A stretch of DNA of 64,000 nucleotides from Cacajao melanocephalus (lineage: Eukaryota; Chordata; Mammalia; Primates; Pitheciidae): the NCBI GenBank assembly GCA_963573385.1, contig CAUYLG010071813.1:1-64000 (forward strand), given 5' to 3'. Both the position numbers and the translations under genes were made by a program. The notes under the pieces were generated by a model, which did not search any database, was not told where the DNA came from, and worked only from the letters and a program-made list of their open reading frames with translations. Shown here one piece after another: positions 24,203 through 36,800 of this stretch. The first letter of the stretch is position 1, and each line of letters begins with the position of its first letter.

Positions 24203-25000
24203 TGAAACAAGAGAGTCCCTTGACTTCCCTCACAGGACATTTGACAGGGGTCTTGCTCTCTTTTCAGCTGCTATGAGCCCAAACCCCTTATGGGATGGGG
24301 AACACACAGATGGGCAGGTGCAGGAACTGGGGTGAGCACTTTTGGGCTCCAGCCCCATGGCAGTGTCTAGGGGTGGGTGTCTGTGACTCCCAAAGCCCAG
24401 TAGGCACATGTTACAGTGCACTTTTTTAGCTTTGTTCTCCACAGATAGCTTAAGTGTTAACCAGCACAGTGGACTCTCTGCCTTTTGCAAGGGCAGAGGG
24501 CCAATGTGACAGCCTTCTGTATCCCAAGCTCTTGTGCAGCATCCTGGAAGAATCAGGTCACACACAGACTTGAAGGATGAATGTGGGGGTTTTATTGAGC
24601 AGAGGAGGTGGCTCAGTGGGATGAATGGGGAGCTGGATAGGGGTTGGGGTGGGAAGATGATGTTCCCCTGGAGTTTGGCTGTCCAGTGGCCAATCTCCTT
24701 TCCAACCATCCCCAGCTGAACTCCTCTTGATGTTCAGACATTCCTTCTCTTCTCTCCTTCTCTACTGTGCCATTCTATTACTGTTCTGCTCTTTTGTTCA
24801 TCTGGCCATGGATCCTGGGGTTTGGGATTTATATGGGTACAGTATAGGAGGGCATGGTGGGCCAAAAGGCAACTTTTTGAGCATGAAAACAGAAATGCCT
24901 GTTCTCACTTAGAGCACTGGGTATCAAGGCTTCAGGGTGGGGCCTTTGCTGGGTAACTGCCCTCTTCTACCCAGTAGTTTCCTATATCCTGTACCTATCA
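24203..25000 (-). mobile_element. Class I (ERV1) solo LTR inserted in the THE1/MST interior
   Basis: On the minus strand it runs TGATAGGT... to ...GTTTCA (798 bases). A TATA-like CATATAAAT lies at 24827-24835 and AATAAA at 24591-24596 (both read on the minus strand), in the right order for promoter and poly-A site. Flanking four-base direct repeats are GTTG (24199-24202) and TTTG (25001-25004), one mismatch. The THE1 reading is continuous when the insert is removed. A 159-codon minus-strand open frame inside it is incidental. Confidence 0.85.
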
Positions 25001-25081
25001 TTTGGAACAGTTTAGCGGAGTCAGAAGAAGAAAGGAAAATGTGAAAAAGTTTGGAACTTCCTAGAGATGTGTTGAATAGCT

Positions 25082-25510
25082 TTGACCAAAATGCTGTTAG
25101 TGATATGGATAATAAAGCCTAGGCTGAGGTGGTCTCAGATGGAGATGAGGAACTTTTTGGAAATTGGAGTAAAATTCACACTTGCTGTGCGGAGACTAGC
25201 AGCAATTTCCCCCTGTCCTAGAGATCTGTGGAACTTTGAATTTGAGAGAGATGGTTTAGGGTATCTGGCAAAAGAAATTTCTAAGTGGCAAAGTGTTCAA
25301 GAGGAAGGAGAGAATAAAAGTTTAGAAAATTTGCAGCCTGACAATGCAGTAGAAAAGCAAACCTCATTTTCTGGGGAGAAATTCAAGCTGGCTACAGAAA
25401 TTTGCGTAAGTAACAAGGAGCCAAATGTTAATCACCAAGACAATGGGGGAAATGTCTCCAGGGTGTCAGATACCTTCATGGCAGCTCCTCCTATCAGGCC
25501 AGAGACCTAG
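25082..25510 (+). pseudogene. MaLR internal open frame remnant (142 codons)
   Basis: The longest open frame of the THE1/MST interior. It covers the segment with Arg-Asp-Leu-Trp-Asn-Phe-Glu and Glu-Pro-Asn-Val-Asn. MaLR interiors carry a vestigial gag-like frame of unknown function. Further short frames follow to about 25880. There is no evidence of expression or constraint. Confidence 0.5.
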
Positions 25511-26438
25511 GAGGGAAAATTGGTTTCCTGGGCCATGTTCAGGGTTCCACTGCTCTATAGAGACTTAGGGCATGGTGCCTTCAGCTCCAGCTGTGGTAAA
25601 AGGGGCAGAGGCCAACATACAGCTCAGGCTGTTGTTTCAGAGGGTGCAAATGCCAAGCCTTGGCAGCTTACATATGTTGTTGAGCCTGCGGGTACACAGA
25701 AGTCAAGAATTGAGGTTTGAGAACCTCCAGCAAGATTTCAGAGGATGTATGGAAATGCTTAGATGTCAAGGTAGAAGTTTGCTTCAGGGGTGGAGCCCTC
25801 ATGAAGAACCTCTGCTAGGACAGTGTGGAAGGAAAATTGGGGTTAGAGCCCCCACACAGAGTCCCCACTGCACTGCCTAGTGGAGCTGGGAGAAGAAGGC
25901 TACCATGCTTCAGACCCTAGAAGGGTAGATCTGCTGACAACTTACATTATGGGCCTGAAAAAGCCGAAGACACTCAATGCCAGCCTATGAAAGCAGCCAG
26001 GAGGAGGGTTATACCCTGCAAAGCCACAGGGGCAGAGCTGCCCAAGACCATGGGAACCCACCTCTTGTATCAGTATGACCCGGATGTAAGACATAAAGTC
26101 AAAGGAGATCATTTTGGAGCTTTAAGTTTTAATGACTGCCCTATTGGATTTCAGAATTGTGTGGGTCCTGTAGCTCCTTTGTTTTGGCCAATTTCTCCCA
26201 TTTGGAACAGGTGTATTTACCCAATGTCTGTGCCCCCACTGTATCTAGGACATAACTAACTTGCTTTTGATTTTACAGGCCCATAGCTGGAAGGGACTTA
26301 CCTTGTCTTAGATGAGACTTTGGACTTGGACTTTTGGATTAATGCTGGAATGAGTTAAGACTTCAGGGGATTGTTGGGCAGGCATGATTGTGTTTTGAAA
26401 TGTGAGCACATGAGATTTGGGAGAGGCTGGGGGCAGAT

Positions 26439-26817
26439 TGATACATTTTGGCTGCGTCCCCACCCCAATCTCATCTTGACTTGTATTTCCCACAATCCCC
26501 ATGTGTCATGGGAAGGACCTGGCGGGAGGTAATTGAATCATAAGGGCAGTTACCCCCATCCTGCTGCTCTCATGATAGTGAGTGAGTTCTTATGAGATCT
26601 GATGGGTTTATAAGGGGCTTGTCCCTGTTTTGCTTGGCACTTCTCCTTGCTGCCACCGTGTGAAGAAGGACATGTTTACTTCCCCTTCTGCCACAATTAT
26701 AGGTTTCCTGATTTGTCCCCAGCTATGCTGAACTGTGAGTCAATTAGATGTCTTTTCTTTATAAATTACCCAGTTTCGGGTATGTCTTGATTAGCAATGT
26801 GAGAACAGACTAATATA
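26439..26817 (+). mobile_element. THE1/MST 3' LTR
   Basis: A second LTR of the provirus, TGATACAT to CTAATATA (379 bases). It is the same layout as 23750-24115 but with many differences, so the two LTRs have diverged substantially since insertion. I could not find a convincing 5-bp duplication flanking the pair. Confidence 0.93.
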
Positions 26818-27037
26818 CTCCCAACAATTAAGAAAATTAAAAACAAAACAAAATATTCACCAAAGAAATGCTTGGGGAAGAAAAACCCTGAATTCAGAGC
26901 AAGAAACAGAGGATATAATTTTGAATAGATAAACAGAGGCTATACATATAATGGATTAGTAATGTTTTATTTCTTAAAATATTACTAATAAGGCTACAAA
27001 TATAATGGATTAGTAATATTTTATTTCTTAAAATAGG
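26818..27037 (+). mobile_element. L1ME 3' UTR continuation after the provirus
   Basis: AT-rich sequence with 'tagtaatgttttatttctta', typical of the L1ME 3' UTR. It probably completes the element at 22805-23749. It contains the 54-base duplication at 26937-27036. Confidence 0.55.
26937..27036. repeat. 54-bp tandem duplication
   Basis: The unit starting 'aggctatacatataatgg' (26937) repeats as 'aggctacaaatataatgg' (26991), with a few differences over about 45 aligned bases. Confidence 0.85.
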
Positions 27038-27067
27038 TGTATTCGTTCATTTTGTATTGCTATATAG

Positions 27068-27290
27068 CAGGGGTATCCAATCTTTTGGCTTCCCTGGGCC
27101 ACACTGGAAGAAGAATTGTCTTGGGCCACACATAAAATATACTAACACTAAAGATAGCTGATGAACTAAAAAAAAAAAAAATCACAAAAAAACTCATAAT
27201 ATTTTAAGAAAGTTTACAAATTTGTGTTGGCCACATTCAAAGTTGTCCTGGACTGCATGCATCTTGCAAGATGTAGGTTGCAAAAGCTTG
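27068..27290 (+). mobile_element. MER30, non-autonomous hAT-Charlie element, near full length
   Basis: It begins CAGGGGTATCCAATC and ends GCAAAAGCTTG, with 'ggccacacataaaatatact' and 'aagaaagtttacaaatttgt' inside. An 8-base duplication CTATATAG (27060-27067) / CTATAAAG (27291-27298), one mismatch, marks the insertion into the LTR. Confidence 0.93.
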
Positions 27291-27617
27291 CTATAAAGGA
27301 ATACCATAAGTCTGGGTAATTTATAAAGAAAAGAAGTTTAATTGGCTCATGGTTCTGCAGGTTGTACAAGCATGGCATCAGCATCTGCTTGGTGAGATTT
27401 AACTTACAGTGGAAGGCTAAGGGGGAACAGTATGCTACATGGCAGAGAGGGAGCTAGAGAGAGAGAAGGAGGTACCAGGCCCTTTGTGACAGCCAGCACT
27501 TGTGTGAACTAATAGAGTGACAACTTACTCATTACTGGTAAACAGTTTATGAGGGAGCTACCCCTATGACCTAAATACCTCTTACCAGTCCCCACCTTTA
27601 GCAATGAGGATCACATC

Positions 27618-28108
<491 letters not shown>

Positions 28109-28160
28109 CTGGGGATTACATTTCAACGTGACATGGAGGAAACAAACATCCACCATATCA

Positions 28161-29014
28161 CGAGTTGATAGGTACCTCAGTACTTACATTATTCTTCATT
28201 TCCTTTTCTATGTCTCAGATATTGCGAAATAAATTTTTATAAAGAAAAGAGATTGGGAGCCACTCAGTTGGGTGGAGAAAGCGAATCATTTGAATGTCAA
28301 ATAGGGGACTACAGGTCAGAAGGGGCTGTAAGTGCCACAGTATTTGCTGCTTCTGACTTCACTTCACTTTTCCTAAACCAGAATAATAATGTTGGGAAAG
28401 AAAAAGTGCTGTAAGAATCTCTTCCTTTTCTTCTGAGATCCAGGATCCTTACAGTTCTGTCCTATAGTTTGCTGTCTTTCCTGGTTTGGATAGGCTACTG
28501 TTTGGGTAGTCAAATTCAAAGTGAGTACTTGTTTTTGTAACGTCACTGTGGTTTCTTGTCTTTTGTGTTTTCCAAGCTGTTTTTGATTTAATATTTTTTA
28601 GTCCCCCTTTTATGCACATGTTCTTACTGTACAAATTCTCTCACAAATAAAGTGTGACTGATATACAGTTAATATTCCTCCTCCACACAAACAAAAGGTC
28701 TTCTAGACAAGCAATAAATAAGAATCAGTGTGCTTGGTGTTGGTGCTACAGAGTGGCTTCCAGCATCTCTCTCTCTTTGGTCAGCTGAAAAGAGGGAAGT
28801 GCTTTTAACTCAAGTTAATAAACAGTCCTGCTATTGCTTATGCTCTTATGTACACCCATGTCAACAGGAAATGTCCTGTTGGTTGTATATATTTTCACTT
28901 AATACTTTGCTGTAGTGAGTTTTGCCCAAATGTCTTATTACAATGGATAGAGTAAATCTGAGTGCAGAATACTACTCTTTTTGTGTTATTTCAATGATTC
29001 TGTCCTCTTGCTAG
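28161..29014. other. Single-copy DNA
   Basis: No repeat or gene recognised. It is moderately AT-rich, and the short open frames have no recognisable product. Confidence 0.45.
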
Positions 29015-30330
29015 TGTTATGGGACCAACCGGTTTGTACGTCCACTGTGCAGTAACATACCAATGACACGAGGACGGCAGTGTTTGCAGCAGACAAAGAG
29101 TTTAATGGTTGCAAGGCACTTAGCATTAATGGAGATGGGAGGAGACCCTTAAATCTATCTCCCCGACGAGGAGGAGGAGTTCTGGGTGGGGGCTTTTAAA
29201 GGGATCATGAAGGATGAAGGGCTGGAAAATTGGGGCCATTGATTGGTGAGGTTAAGGGGTATGAAATCATCAAGATGTGGAAGCTCAGAGTCACATAGGT
29301 CTCAGAATCACATAGGCTTCTTCAGTGAGTCAGCATCTTGTGGGGTCCTTCAGATCAGCTGACATTAGTAGTTTCATTGATACACAGGACCTGAAAGAAT
29401 ATCTCAGATGGAAAACTTAACATCTTATAATGAATGTTCACGTTGTTATCTATAGAGCAGGTAAGGGAAGTATAAGCTTGTAACAGGTTGTAACCACCCA
29501 ATGGGTTCACCTTACCCGCTGCCTAGGCAGAGCTGATTTATCAAGACAGAGTAGTTGCAATGGACAAAGAGTAATTCATGCAGAGCTGGCTGTACGGGAG
29601 ACTGGAGTTTTATTATTACTCAAATCAGTCTCCCTGAACATTCGGGGATGAAAGTTTTTAAAAATAATTTGGTGGGTAGGAGCTTGGGAAGTGGGGAATG
29701 TGGATTGGTCAGGTTGGAGATGGAATCATAGGGTGTTGAAGTGAGGTTTTCTTGCTGTCTTTTGTTCCTGGGTGGGATGGCAGAACTGGTTGAGCCAGAT
29801 TACGGGTCTGGGTGGTGCTACCTGATCCATCCGCTGCAGGGTCTGCAAAATAACTCCATCACTGATCTTAGGTTTTACAATAGTGATACTATCCCTAGGA
29901 GCAATTTGGAGAGTTTCAGACTCTTGGAGCCAGAGGCTGCATGACCTCTAAACCTTAATTTCTAATCTTGTAGCTAATTTGTTAGTCCTGCAAAGGCAGA
30001 CTGGCTTCCAGGCAAGAAGGGGGTCTTTTAAAAAAAGGGCTACTATCAATTTTGTTTCAGAGTCAAACCGTGAACTGAATTCTTTCCCAAAGTTAGTTTG
30101 GCCTATACCCAGGAATCAACAAGGAGAGCTTAATGGTTAGAAGCAAGATGGAGTCAGTTAGGTCTAATCTCTTTCCCTGTCATAATTTCCTCAGTTGTAA
30201 CTTTTGCAAAGGCAGTTTCAGGGTCTATGTGATTCTGAACAACCAGGAGGAAGCAGGTCAGAGAGCAGCTGGTCGGTCTAGCGATGAACACTGAGCCTGC
30301 TGTTAGCTCCGTTTAGTTTCCCTGCTCTTC
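29015..30330 (-). mobile_element. Unclassified retroviral-type LTR interrupted by another LTR
   Basis: The segment 29015-29488 plus 30221 to about 30330 reads as one LTR-like unit when 29489-30220 is removed. It has a 'gacaaagagtttaatggttg' terminal segment (ATTAAA on the minus strand). The family is not assigned and the right boundary is uncertain. Confidence 0.55.
29489..30220 (-). mobile_element. Class I (ERV1) solo LTR, about 730 bp, nested
   Basis: On the minus strand it runs TGAAACTGCC (30220) to GGTTACA (29489). The four-base flanks are AGGT and GGGT (one mismatch). AATAAA lies at 29608-29613 on the minus strand. The segments 'gctgatttatcaagacagag', 'ggagatggaatcataggg' and 'cagaggctgcatgacctcta' are typical of an abundant human ERV1 LTR whose name I cannot fix. 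Confidence 0.75.
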
Positions 30331-30741
30331 CTCCCTTCTTTCCTGATGAATTTTATAAAGTTTATAGGGACAGTTTTACCAGCATCCTGTGTATCAGACT
30401 CATTAATTAATAAAGAAAGACCAAGACAGGGGTTTGGGGGAATACAGAGGAGGCTTTCACTCTTTTATGATTCAACCCAGAAAACTCATTCAAAAACTGA
30501 AAGTATTCCTTCTCACCCCTGAAAATCTGTATTTTATAGAAATCATTCTTTTGGTTATAGAGGCAGAGTAATGCTTTCTCAGGAATTTAGTATTTTCATT
30601 GCTGTGGATTTTTTGGGTTGTTTTTGTCAATTGTTGGTCATTGAAATCTGATCCCTCTATTGAAACTGAATTTGGAAGCTGAAGAATGGAACGGTTTTAA
30701 CAATATCCTTAAAAATAAAAAGCTTTTTAAAGTGGTAATAA
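30331..30741. other. Unassigned interval
   Basis: No gene or clear repeat is seen. It may include further LTR or old LINE sequence. Confidence 0.35.
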
Positions 30742-31017
30742 GGCTGGGCACAGTGGCTAACACCTGTAATCCCAGCATTCTGGGAGGCCAAGGTGGGAAG
30801 ATCACTTGAAGTCAGGAGTTCAAGACCAGCATGGCTAAAATGGTGAAACTGTCTCTAGTAAAAATACAAAATTTAGGTGGGCGTGGTGGTGTATGCCTGT
30901 AATCCCAGCTACTCCAGAGGCTGAGGCATACAAATCGCTTAGACCCTGGGAGGCGGAGGTTGCAGTGAGCCAAGATCACGTCACTGAACAACAGAGTGAG
31001 ACTGTCTCAAAAAAAAA
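30742..31017 (+). mobile_element. AluS-like, full length with small deletion
   Basis: Plus-strand Alu with A tail. The duplication is 'aagtggtaata' (30730-30740) / 'aagtggcaata' (31018-31028). Part of the 3' 'ctgcactccagcctgg' box is missing. Confidence 0.95.
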
Positions 31018-32764
31018 AAGTGGCAATAGTAGTCAAGTATTACCTGAATATGCTAGGATTTCAATCAAGGGAAAAGGTTTCCCCCAGGGATATTTCTCTA
31101 TAAAGGTCTTGCTTAGGATGTAGTGTGGGTCAGGGGAGTTGGCCCGGGAGTCCTATTTATTGTGCATTAAAAAATAAATTGGGCATGATTCAAAGCCTTT
31201 GTCTGGTCATCAAAATCCTGTGATGCTGGAATGATGCATTTAATCACCTTGTCCTCAATCATCTAACAGAATCCAAACACTTTACTAGCTATATGATGAA
31301 TTTCTTCAGTAAACAATTTGCACCTTGCAGTCATCTGAAACAGAAGAATTTTTCTACAGAATTATTTACTATGTAAAAGCATATTTATTTTCCTGAATCA
31401 CTTACACTTGCTTTCTTAGCAAATAAATGGTGAAAAAGTCCTAGTTAGATTCTAAAATGCAGTCTGTAAAAATAGATATGTCAGTCTTGTTTATGCTCTA
31501 TGTTAATATGTAAAACAATACCTGCCACATAATAGATGCCCATTAACCACCAAAATAAAAAAATGAATGAATATCTCCTACAATTTCAGGATACTGTTTT
31601 TCTATTAATATAACTCTGGCTAATGGGAGATACGAAGAGCCTAGGAAATGGAAAAGAAAGAAACAGCTGGAACACACAGGCAGGTCAGGGGGCTCTAATC
31701 ATCTTTTGTTTTATACACACAAGATTAAAGATTCCCTCTGAGTTTTGATTAAGGATGCACAGTTATAAGATTAAATACTGGTGAGCCAAATTAGAAAAGC
31801 TTTAACTCCAATCTCAGGATTCATCAAAACTCTTCCTGCCACCGCCTCCCTTGCATTAAGCCGTCTTTACAACATGGGATTAGAGCAAACTCTTTAAGAC
31901 TTCATGTCCCCAGGCTCTTCGTCACCTTTGCTACATAGCTGTCCTTATTCTGATCACAAACAATTCTCTCATCAAGAATCAAAGCTCTTTTCCCCTTGAA
32001 GTTTCTGTTTATGCCCATGACTGAATTCATTCCAGTGCCTCTACACATATTTATTTATTTCGATGACCTGCAGGGTCCTATATCAGGTACAACATACACT
32101 CTTGTCTTATGCGTTGTCATGAAACATATTAAAACTTGGTATGCTTGTCTGTTTTAGAAAACACCTCTTTAATCATTCCAGTAATTATGCAAACACTCCC
32201 ACAGGGCCAACAATAAACATGTCCTTCCCTTCCCGAGAAGCCTTCAGACTGTCTCCTTGGAAGCCACACCAAAGGGATGTGGACAGAACGTGTAATTAAT
32301 AACTCAAATGAGGGGAGGTTAATATGGTTATCAGGCATCTGAGAAATAAAAGTGTCATTGCTTTATTAAAAGCTGTAATTCAGATATAAGCTTGCATAGT
32401 AACGATAAGACAATTTTAAAGAAATAAATGAAAGGACCAGAAGAAAAAGATGTTGATCTTAACTCTAGACTGGATTTTAGATTCTGCGAGTATATTTTCT
32501 TGGTTGATAAATAATGAGATCCATTGACCTTTAAATATATTATTTGTTGCAAGAAAAATGTAAAAGTCCAAGGGAACTCTACAGGGACTATGCTACTTGA
32601 GGTTTGATAACCTGTCCAAGAGTTTCTTAAGCACATTGAATTTTTGAGAGTACAGTTTTATGTGGACTCAGGAGATCAAATGTAATCATTTAGGTTTTTT
32701 TTCTCCTATGTGGGAGGAGGGTAGGGACTTGAGAAGCTCAGGGTCGTTTAAAAAGGCCTACATG
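31018..32764. other. Mostly single-copy DNA with one weak L2/MIR-like tail
   Basis: Bases about 31440-31575 end 'gcccattaaccacc...aaaaaaatgaatgaat' and resemble an L2 3' end in plus orientation. The rest (1.5 kb) shows no repeat signature and no coding frame I can name. Bases 32140-32340 are moderately GC-rich and look single copy. Confidence 0.4.
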
Positions 32765-33047
32765 GGCCAGACATGGTGGCTCACACCTGTAATCTCAGCA
32801 CTTTGGGAGGATGAGCGGGGAGGATCACTTGAGCCCAGGACTTTGAGAACAACCTAGGCAATATAGGGAGACTGCTGTCTGTATATATAAAAAAAATTAG
32901 CCTGGTGTGGTGGCACCCATCTGTCACGCCAGCTACTCAGGAGGCTGAGGTGGGAGGATCTCTTGATCCCAGGAGATTGAGGCTTCTGTGAGCCTTGATC
33001 AAGCCACTGCCCCAGCCTGGGCAACGGAACAAGACCTTGTCTCAATA
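32765..33047 (+). mobile_element. AluJ
   Basis: Plus-strand dimeric Alu of old type ('cacttgagcccaggactttg', 'gcaatatagggagactgctg'), with several small indels and no clear A tail. Confidence 0.92.
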
Positions 33048-34627
33048 ATGTAAAATAAAATAGCCTCCATTATCTCTCTTTTGTTGTTGTTGCCTCACTT
33101 AGTATCAAAGAAGACTAAAAGAAATGTAAAGAGCTAGACTTTGAGCTCCTATTTAAGGTCCAAGTATATGAAAAAGAATAATGATGAGGCCCTGATGTAC
33201 AGTCCCATAACATGAGAAATGACAGATACAAGAACAAGGGGACTCTGAATAGTGGTAACATGAACTCTTTAAGGAAGCTGGGACAAGGAAGAGCCATTGA
33301 TTCCTCATACACAGCAGCCAACACAGTTTATGGTTGAGTGAGGAGGTGGATGGTTTGGGTTCCTTGACCTGTCACTGAGGTACAATCTTTATTTCCAAAC
33401 CTCCCAGGCCACAATGAAAGGACTCCTGGAAAACCATGAGGTGGCCCTCCCAAACACTAAAATTGGAATGTGGTTTTCCCTGAGAAAGAAGAATCATCAG
33501 ATGTCTGGAGGTGAGCATTGGTGGGGAAGGTCTTTAGGAGCAAGAAGAAAACCGTAGGCTTTATCCTTTAGGCCACGGAGAATTTTGGACAGAGGAATAA
33601 TGAAATAGAAATAGTGTCTGGAGAATGTTAATTTGATAACAGGGTACGAAATGATTGAGAAGATTTCTGGGAAGGAGGCCAGTTCAGAATTCCCCCTACC
33701 CCCTCCCGTAATCTATACATGAGAACATGAAGTGCTGTTGGTTTATTGAGTGAGCTAGACTGAGTGGGGATAGAACTACGGAACAATTTAATTTTTCATC
33801 ATCTGTTGCATTTAAATATGGCCTGTTTCATCTCCTTTCCTTATCCCTGAATGGATCTGAGGAAGATCACATAGCTTTCTTGTACTTTTGATTCGTTAGA
33901 CAAGTCCTATTTTGTTAAGAGTCACTGTGTCTGATATTAAACAGCCCAGTCTAAATAAAAACTTCAGGCTCAGATCCAATTCTGAGCTTCTTCCCTTCCC
34001 TCAGCTCAGGTCTGATCTAGGCTAGGGAAGAGGTGTGATCTTTTTTATGCAACTCCTTTCTCCCTTTCTTCTCTTCCCACCTCCTGCTTCTGGCTCCTTC
34101 ATAACTGGGAAGCAGAGGTTAGTATGAAAGGGGGAAAAGGCATTTGTACTCAGTTCAGGATATTTATGGTTTCTCTTGGCTGGTGATAACGTGTGTGCTG
34201 GGCCTCTAAATGCTGGCTCGTTTGTGGGGTGCAGCATGGTTTGTGTGTGCTCCACGTGGGCTCTGCACAGGGTTTCAAGAGATGCAATACGCAGTTGGCC
34301 TTTTCCAAGCCTCCGATGGTACTACTTAGTGTGCCGCAGCCCATCAAGATGGCTCCTTTCCGGAGTTCACCAAACCCACAGGAAATGCACGGTTCCTTGC
34401 TATTCCGAACGCGGGCGGCTTTCGCTGCTCCTTTCCTCCCGCCTGCCAGCCTCTCACTGTCTACGTTCTCTGGCAGGAGGCAGGCACTAACCTCTATGTT
34501 CAGATAAACCCCTAAATTCTAGCTTATCCATGTCATGCTCTCCAGAGAGCAATTCCACCGTATCCTTCCTTAGGGACTTAAGAATTTCTGCAACTGCTTA
34601 ACAAGCCCCTAGCTGGGGGTGAGATAC
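33048..34627. other. Repeat-poor interval including a CpG-richer patch
   Basis: A short TTG run lies at about 33082. Bases 33480-33670 resemble a dispersed old repeat I cannot name ('ggagaattttggacagagga'). Bases 34150-34510 contain most of the CpG dinucleotides of this part of the window; see the separate entry. Confidence 0.4.
34330..34460. promoter_or_regulatory. Candidate CpG-richer regulatory patch with YY1- and ETS-like sites
   Basis: It holds 'tcaagatggctcctttccgg', which contains AAGATGGC (YY1-like) immediately followed by TTCCGG (ETS-like). Next comes 'ccgaacgcgggcggctttcg', a cluster of CpGs with a GC box-like GGGCGG. CpGs are otherwise rare here outside Alus. It could be a promoter or enhancer, or a relic LTR with such sites. 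Only the motifs are seen; activity is inferred. Confidence 0.35.
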
Positions 34628-35463
<836 letters not shown>

Positions 35464-35475
35464 CTCCATAGTTTC

Positions 35476-36594
35476 GTTTAATCAGCTTACATAAAGATGC
35501 CAGCACAGAAACTTGTGAGTTAGCATGACTGATGCCATATATCCTCAGTCTCTTTATTCCAGAACAGCGACCCCACAGGCCACTACCAGGGACCTTCACC
35601 AAATTTGTGTGAGGGCGTCTGTCTAGGTTGCCTTCTCTAAAACTGCAGGAGCCTGCTTCACCCTTTTCATGCATGACACAAAATTTCAAGGGAGTTAACA
35701 CCCTCAGAGGTAACCCTCAACTAAGGTGATGTCACCCCCATCACCTGGTGTGACAATTCTAAAGAGTGTTCTGCACAGCTGCCCACAGTGTTAATCCAGT
35801 TCATTAAGACACCAATTATTGATGTTTTCTCTTTTTTGTCTCACTGTTTCCATTCCTTTCTTCTGTTTTCGAGGTTAACTCCCAAATTATTTTCACCAAG
35901 TCTTCAACTCAGAGTTTGTTTCTTAGGGGGAACCTAAACTAAAACAAATTGTGCTTTATAACTTTTTGCAGTGAGGTTGGATCAATGTCTACTTCTGATT
36001 TTTTTCTTGGTTCTGTGTGTAGTTTGTTGCTTATTGATTTTTGTCCCCTGATTTAATCTAACAAGTGTATGTGATGCAAAGCTAAGTAAGACATGGCCCT
36101 TACTCTCAAAGTGTTTATGGTCTGAGGAGTTTATAACCCAGAGAATGTATTGTCACAGACACTGAAAGGTTCTTTGAGATACTTCTGTAACTCTTCAAAT
36201 GTTAAGAAGGAAAGAAGACAAGGGCACTACAGGGTTCTTTGAGCAGTGGGATTGTGGGTAATTTGACATTGCCTTCTCCACTTCAGCTCTGACCCTGCAA
36301 ACACACAACTCCTGTACATTCCTCTTTCTGCTTTTTTCACCATGCTCTGAATGCCACCAGTCATGCGAGTTAACTATTGCATTCCAGCTAGGATCTCTGA
36401 GGCAATGTCCTCATAGTTATCACACTGGATAGAATTCCAGCTGGGATCTCTGAGGAAATATCGTAATGGTTATTGCATTGGAGAGAATGTCATGATTTCA
36501 TGATTTCTTTGCTTTGAAGACAAGAACATTTAACTTGCATGAGAGCAGGCTCAGGCAGGCAACAAAGTTGTTGCTTAATATGCAGTGAGTGATG
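35476..36594. other. Interval with a possible LTR end, an L2 tail fragment and a tandem duplication
   Basis: Bases about 35700-35945 end 'cttagggggaacctaaact', which resembles the 3' end of an old ERVL/MaLR LTR (low confidence). Bases about 36055-36130 ('aagacatggcccttactctc') resemble a reversed L2 3' end. The remainder is unassigned. Confidence 0.35.
36381..36490. repeat. 53-bp imperfect tandem duplication
   Basis: 'attccagctaggatctctga' at 36381 recurs as 'attccagctgggatctctga' at 36434, with the similarity continuing for about 50 bases at moderate identity. Confidence 0.8.
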
Positions 36595-36800
36595 TATAGT
36601 TGAGAGAGGAGGGTTCAAATTCTGGTCCTACTACTCACTGGCTTTGTGGTCTTAGGCTGATTACTTAACTTCTCTGAACTTGAATTTATCCTGTAAAATG
36701 GAACAAAATATTAGTACCTGCTGATTGAAGCTCTTAGGTAGATCAAATGAGGTGTGCCTTTAGAGTTTTTAGCAGAGTGTTTAGTACATGAATAAAGGAC
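36595..36800 (+). mobile_element. MIR
   Basis: Plus-strand MIR: 'gggttcaaattctggtccta', 'ttacttaacttctctgaact' and 'tatcctgtaaaatggaacaa' in order. Confidence 0.8.

Larger units (their letters stand above)
24116..26438 (+). mobile_element. THE1/MST MaLR internal region, interrupted by an ERV1 LTR
   Basis: It starts 'gtaaattggtaccaggtag' right after the 5' LTR and contains 'agcaactttggaactgggta', 'ttttgaccaaaatgctg'-like and 'agtcaagaattgaggtttga' segments of the MaLR interior. It ends at a purine-rich stretch just before the 3' LTR. MaLRs lack pol and env and depended on ERV-L enzymes. A class I LTR occupies 24203-25000. Confidence 0.92.

Noticed and set aside
24230..24709. 159-codon minus-strand open frame
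   Set aside because: It lies wholly inside an ERV1 solo LTR with promoter and poly-A signals. No protein family is recognised.
34176..34507. Two overlapping 104-codon plus-strand frames at the CpG-richer patch
   Set aside because: Higher GC lowers stop frequency. The two frames overlap and neither resembles a known protein. The DNA motifs are the more credible signal.
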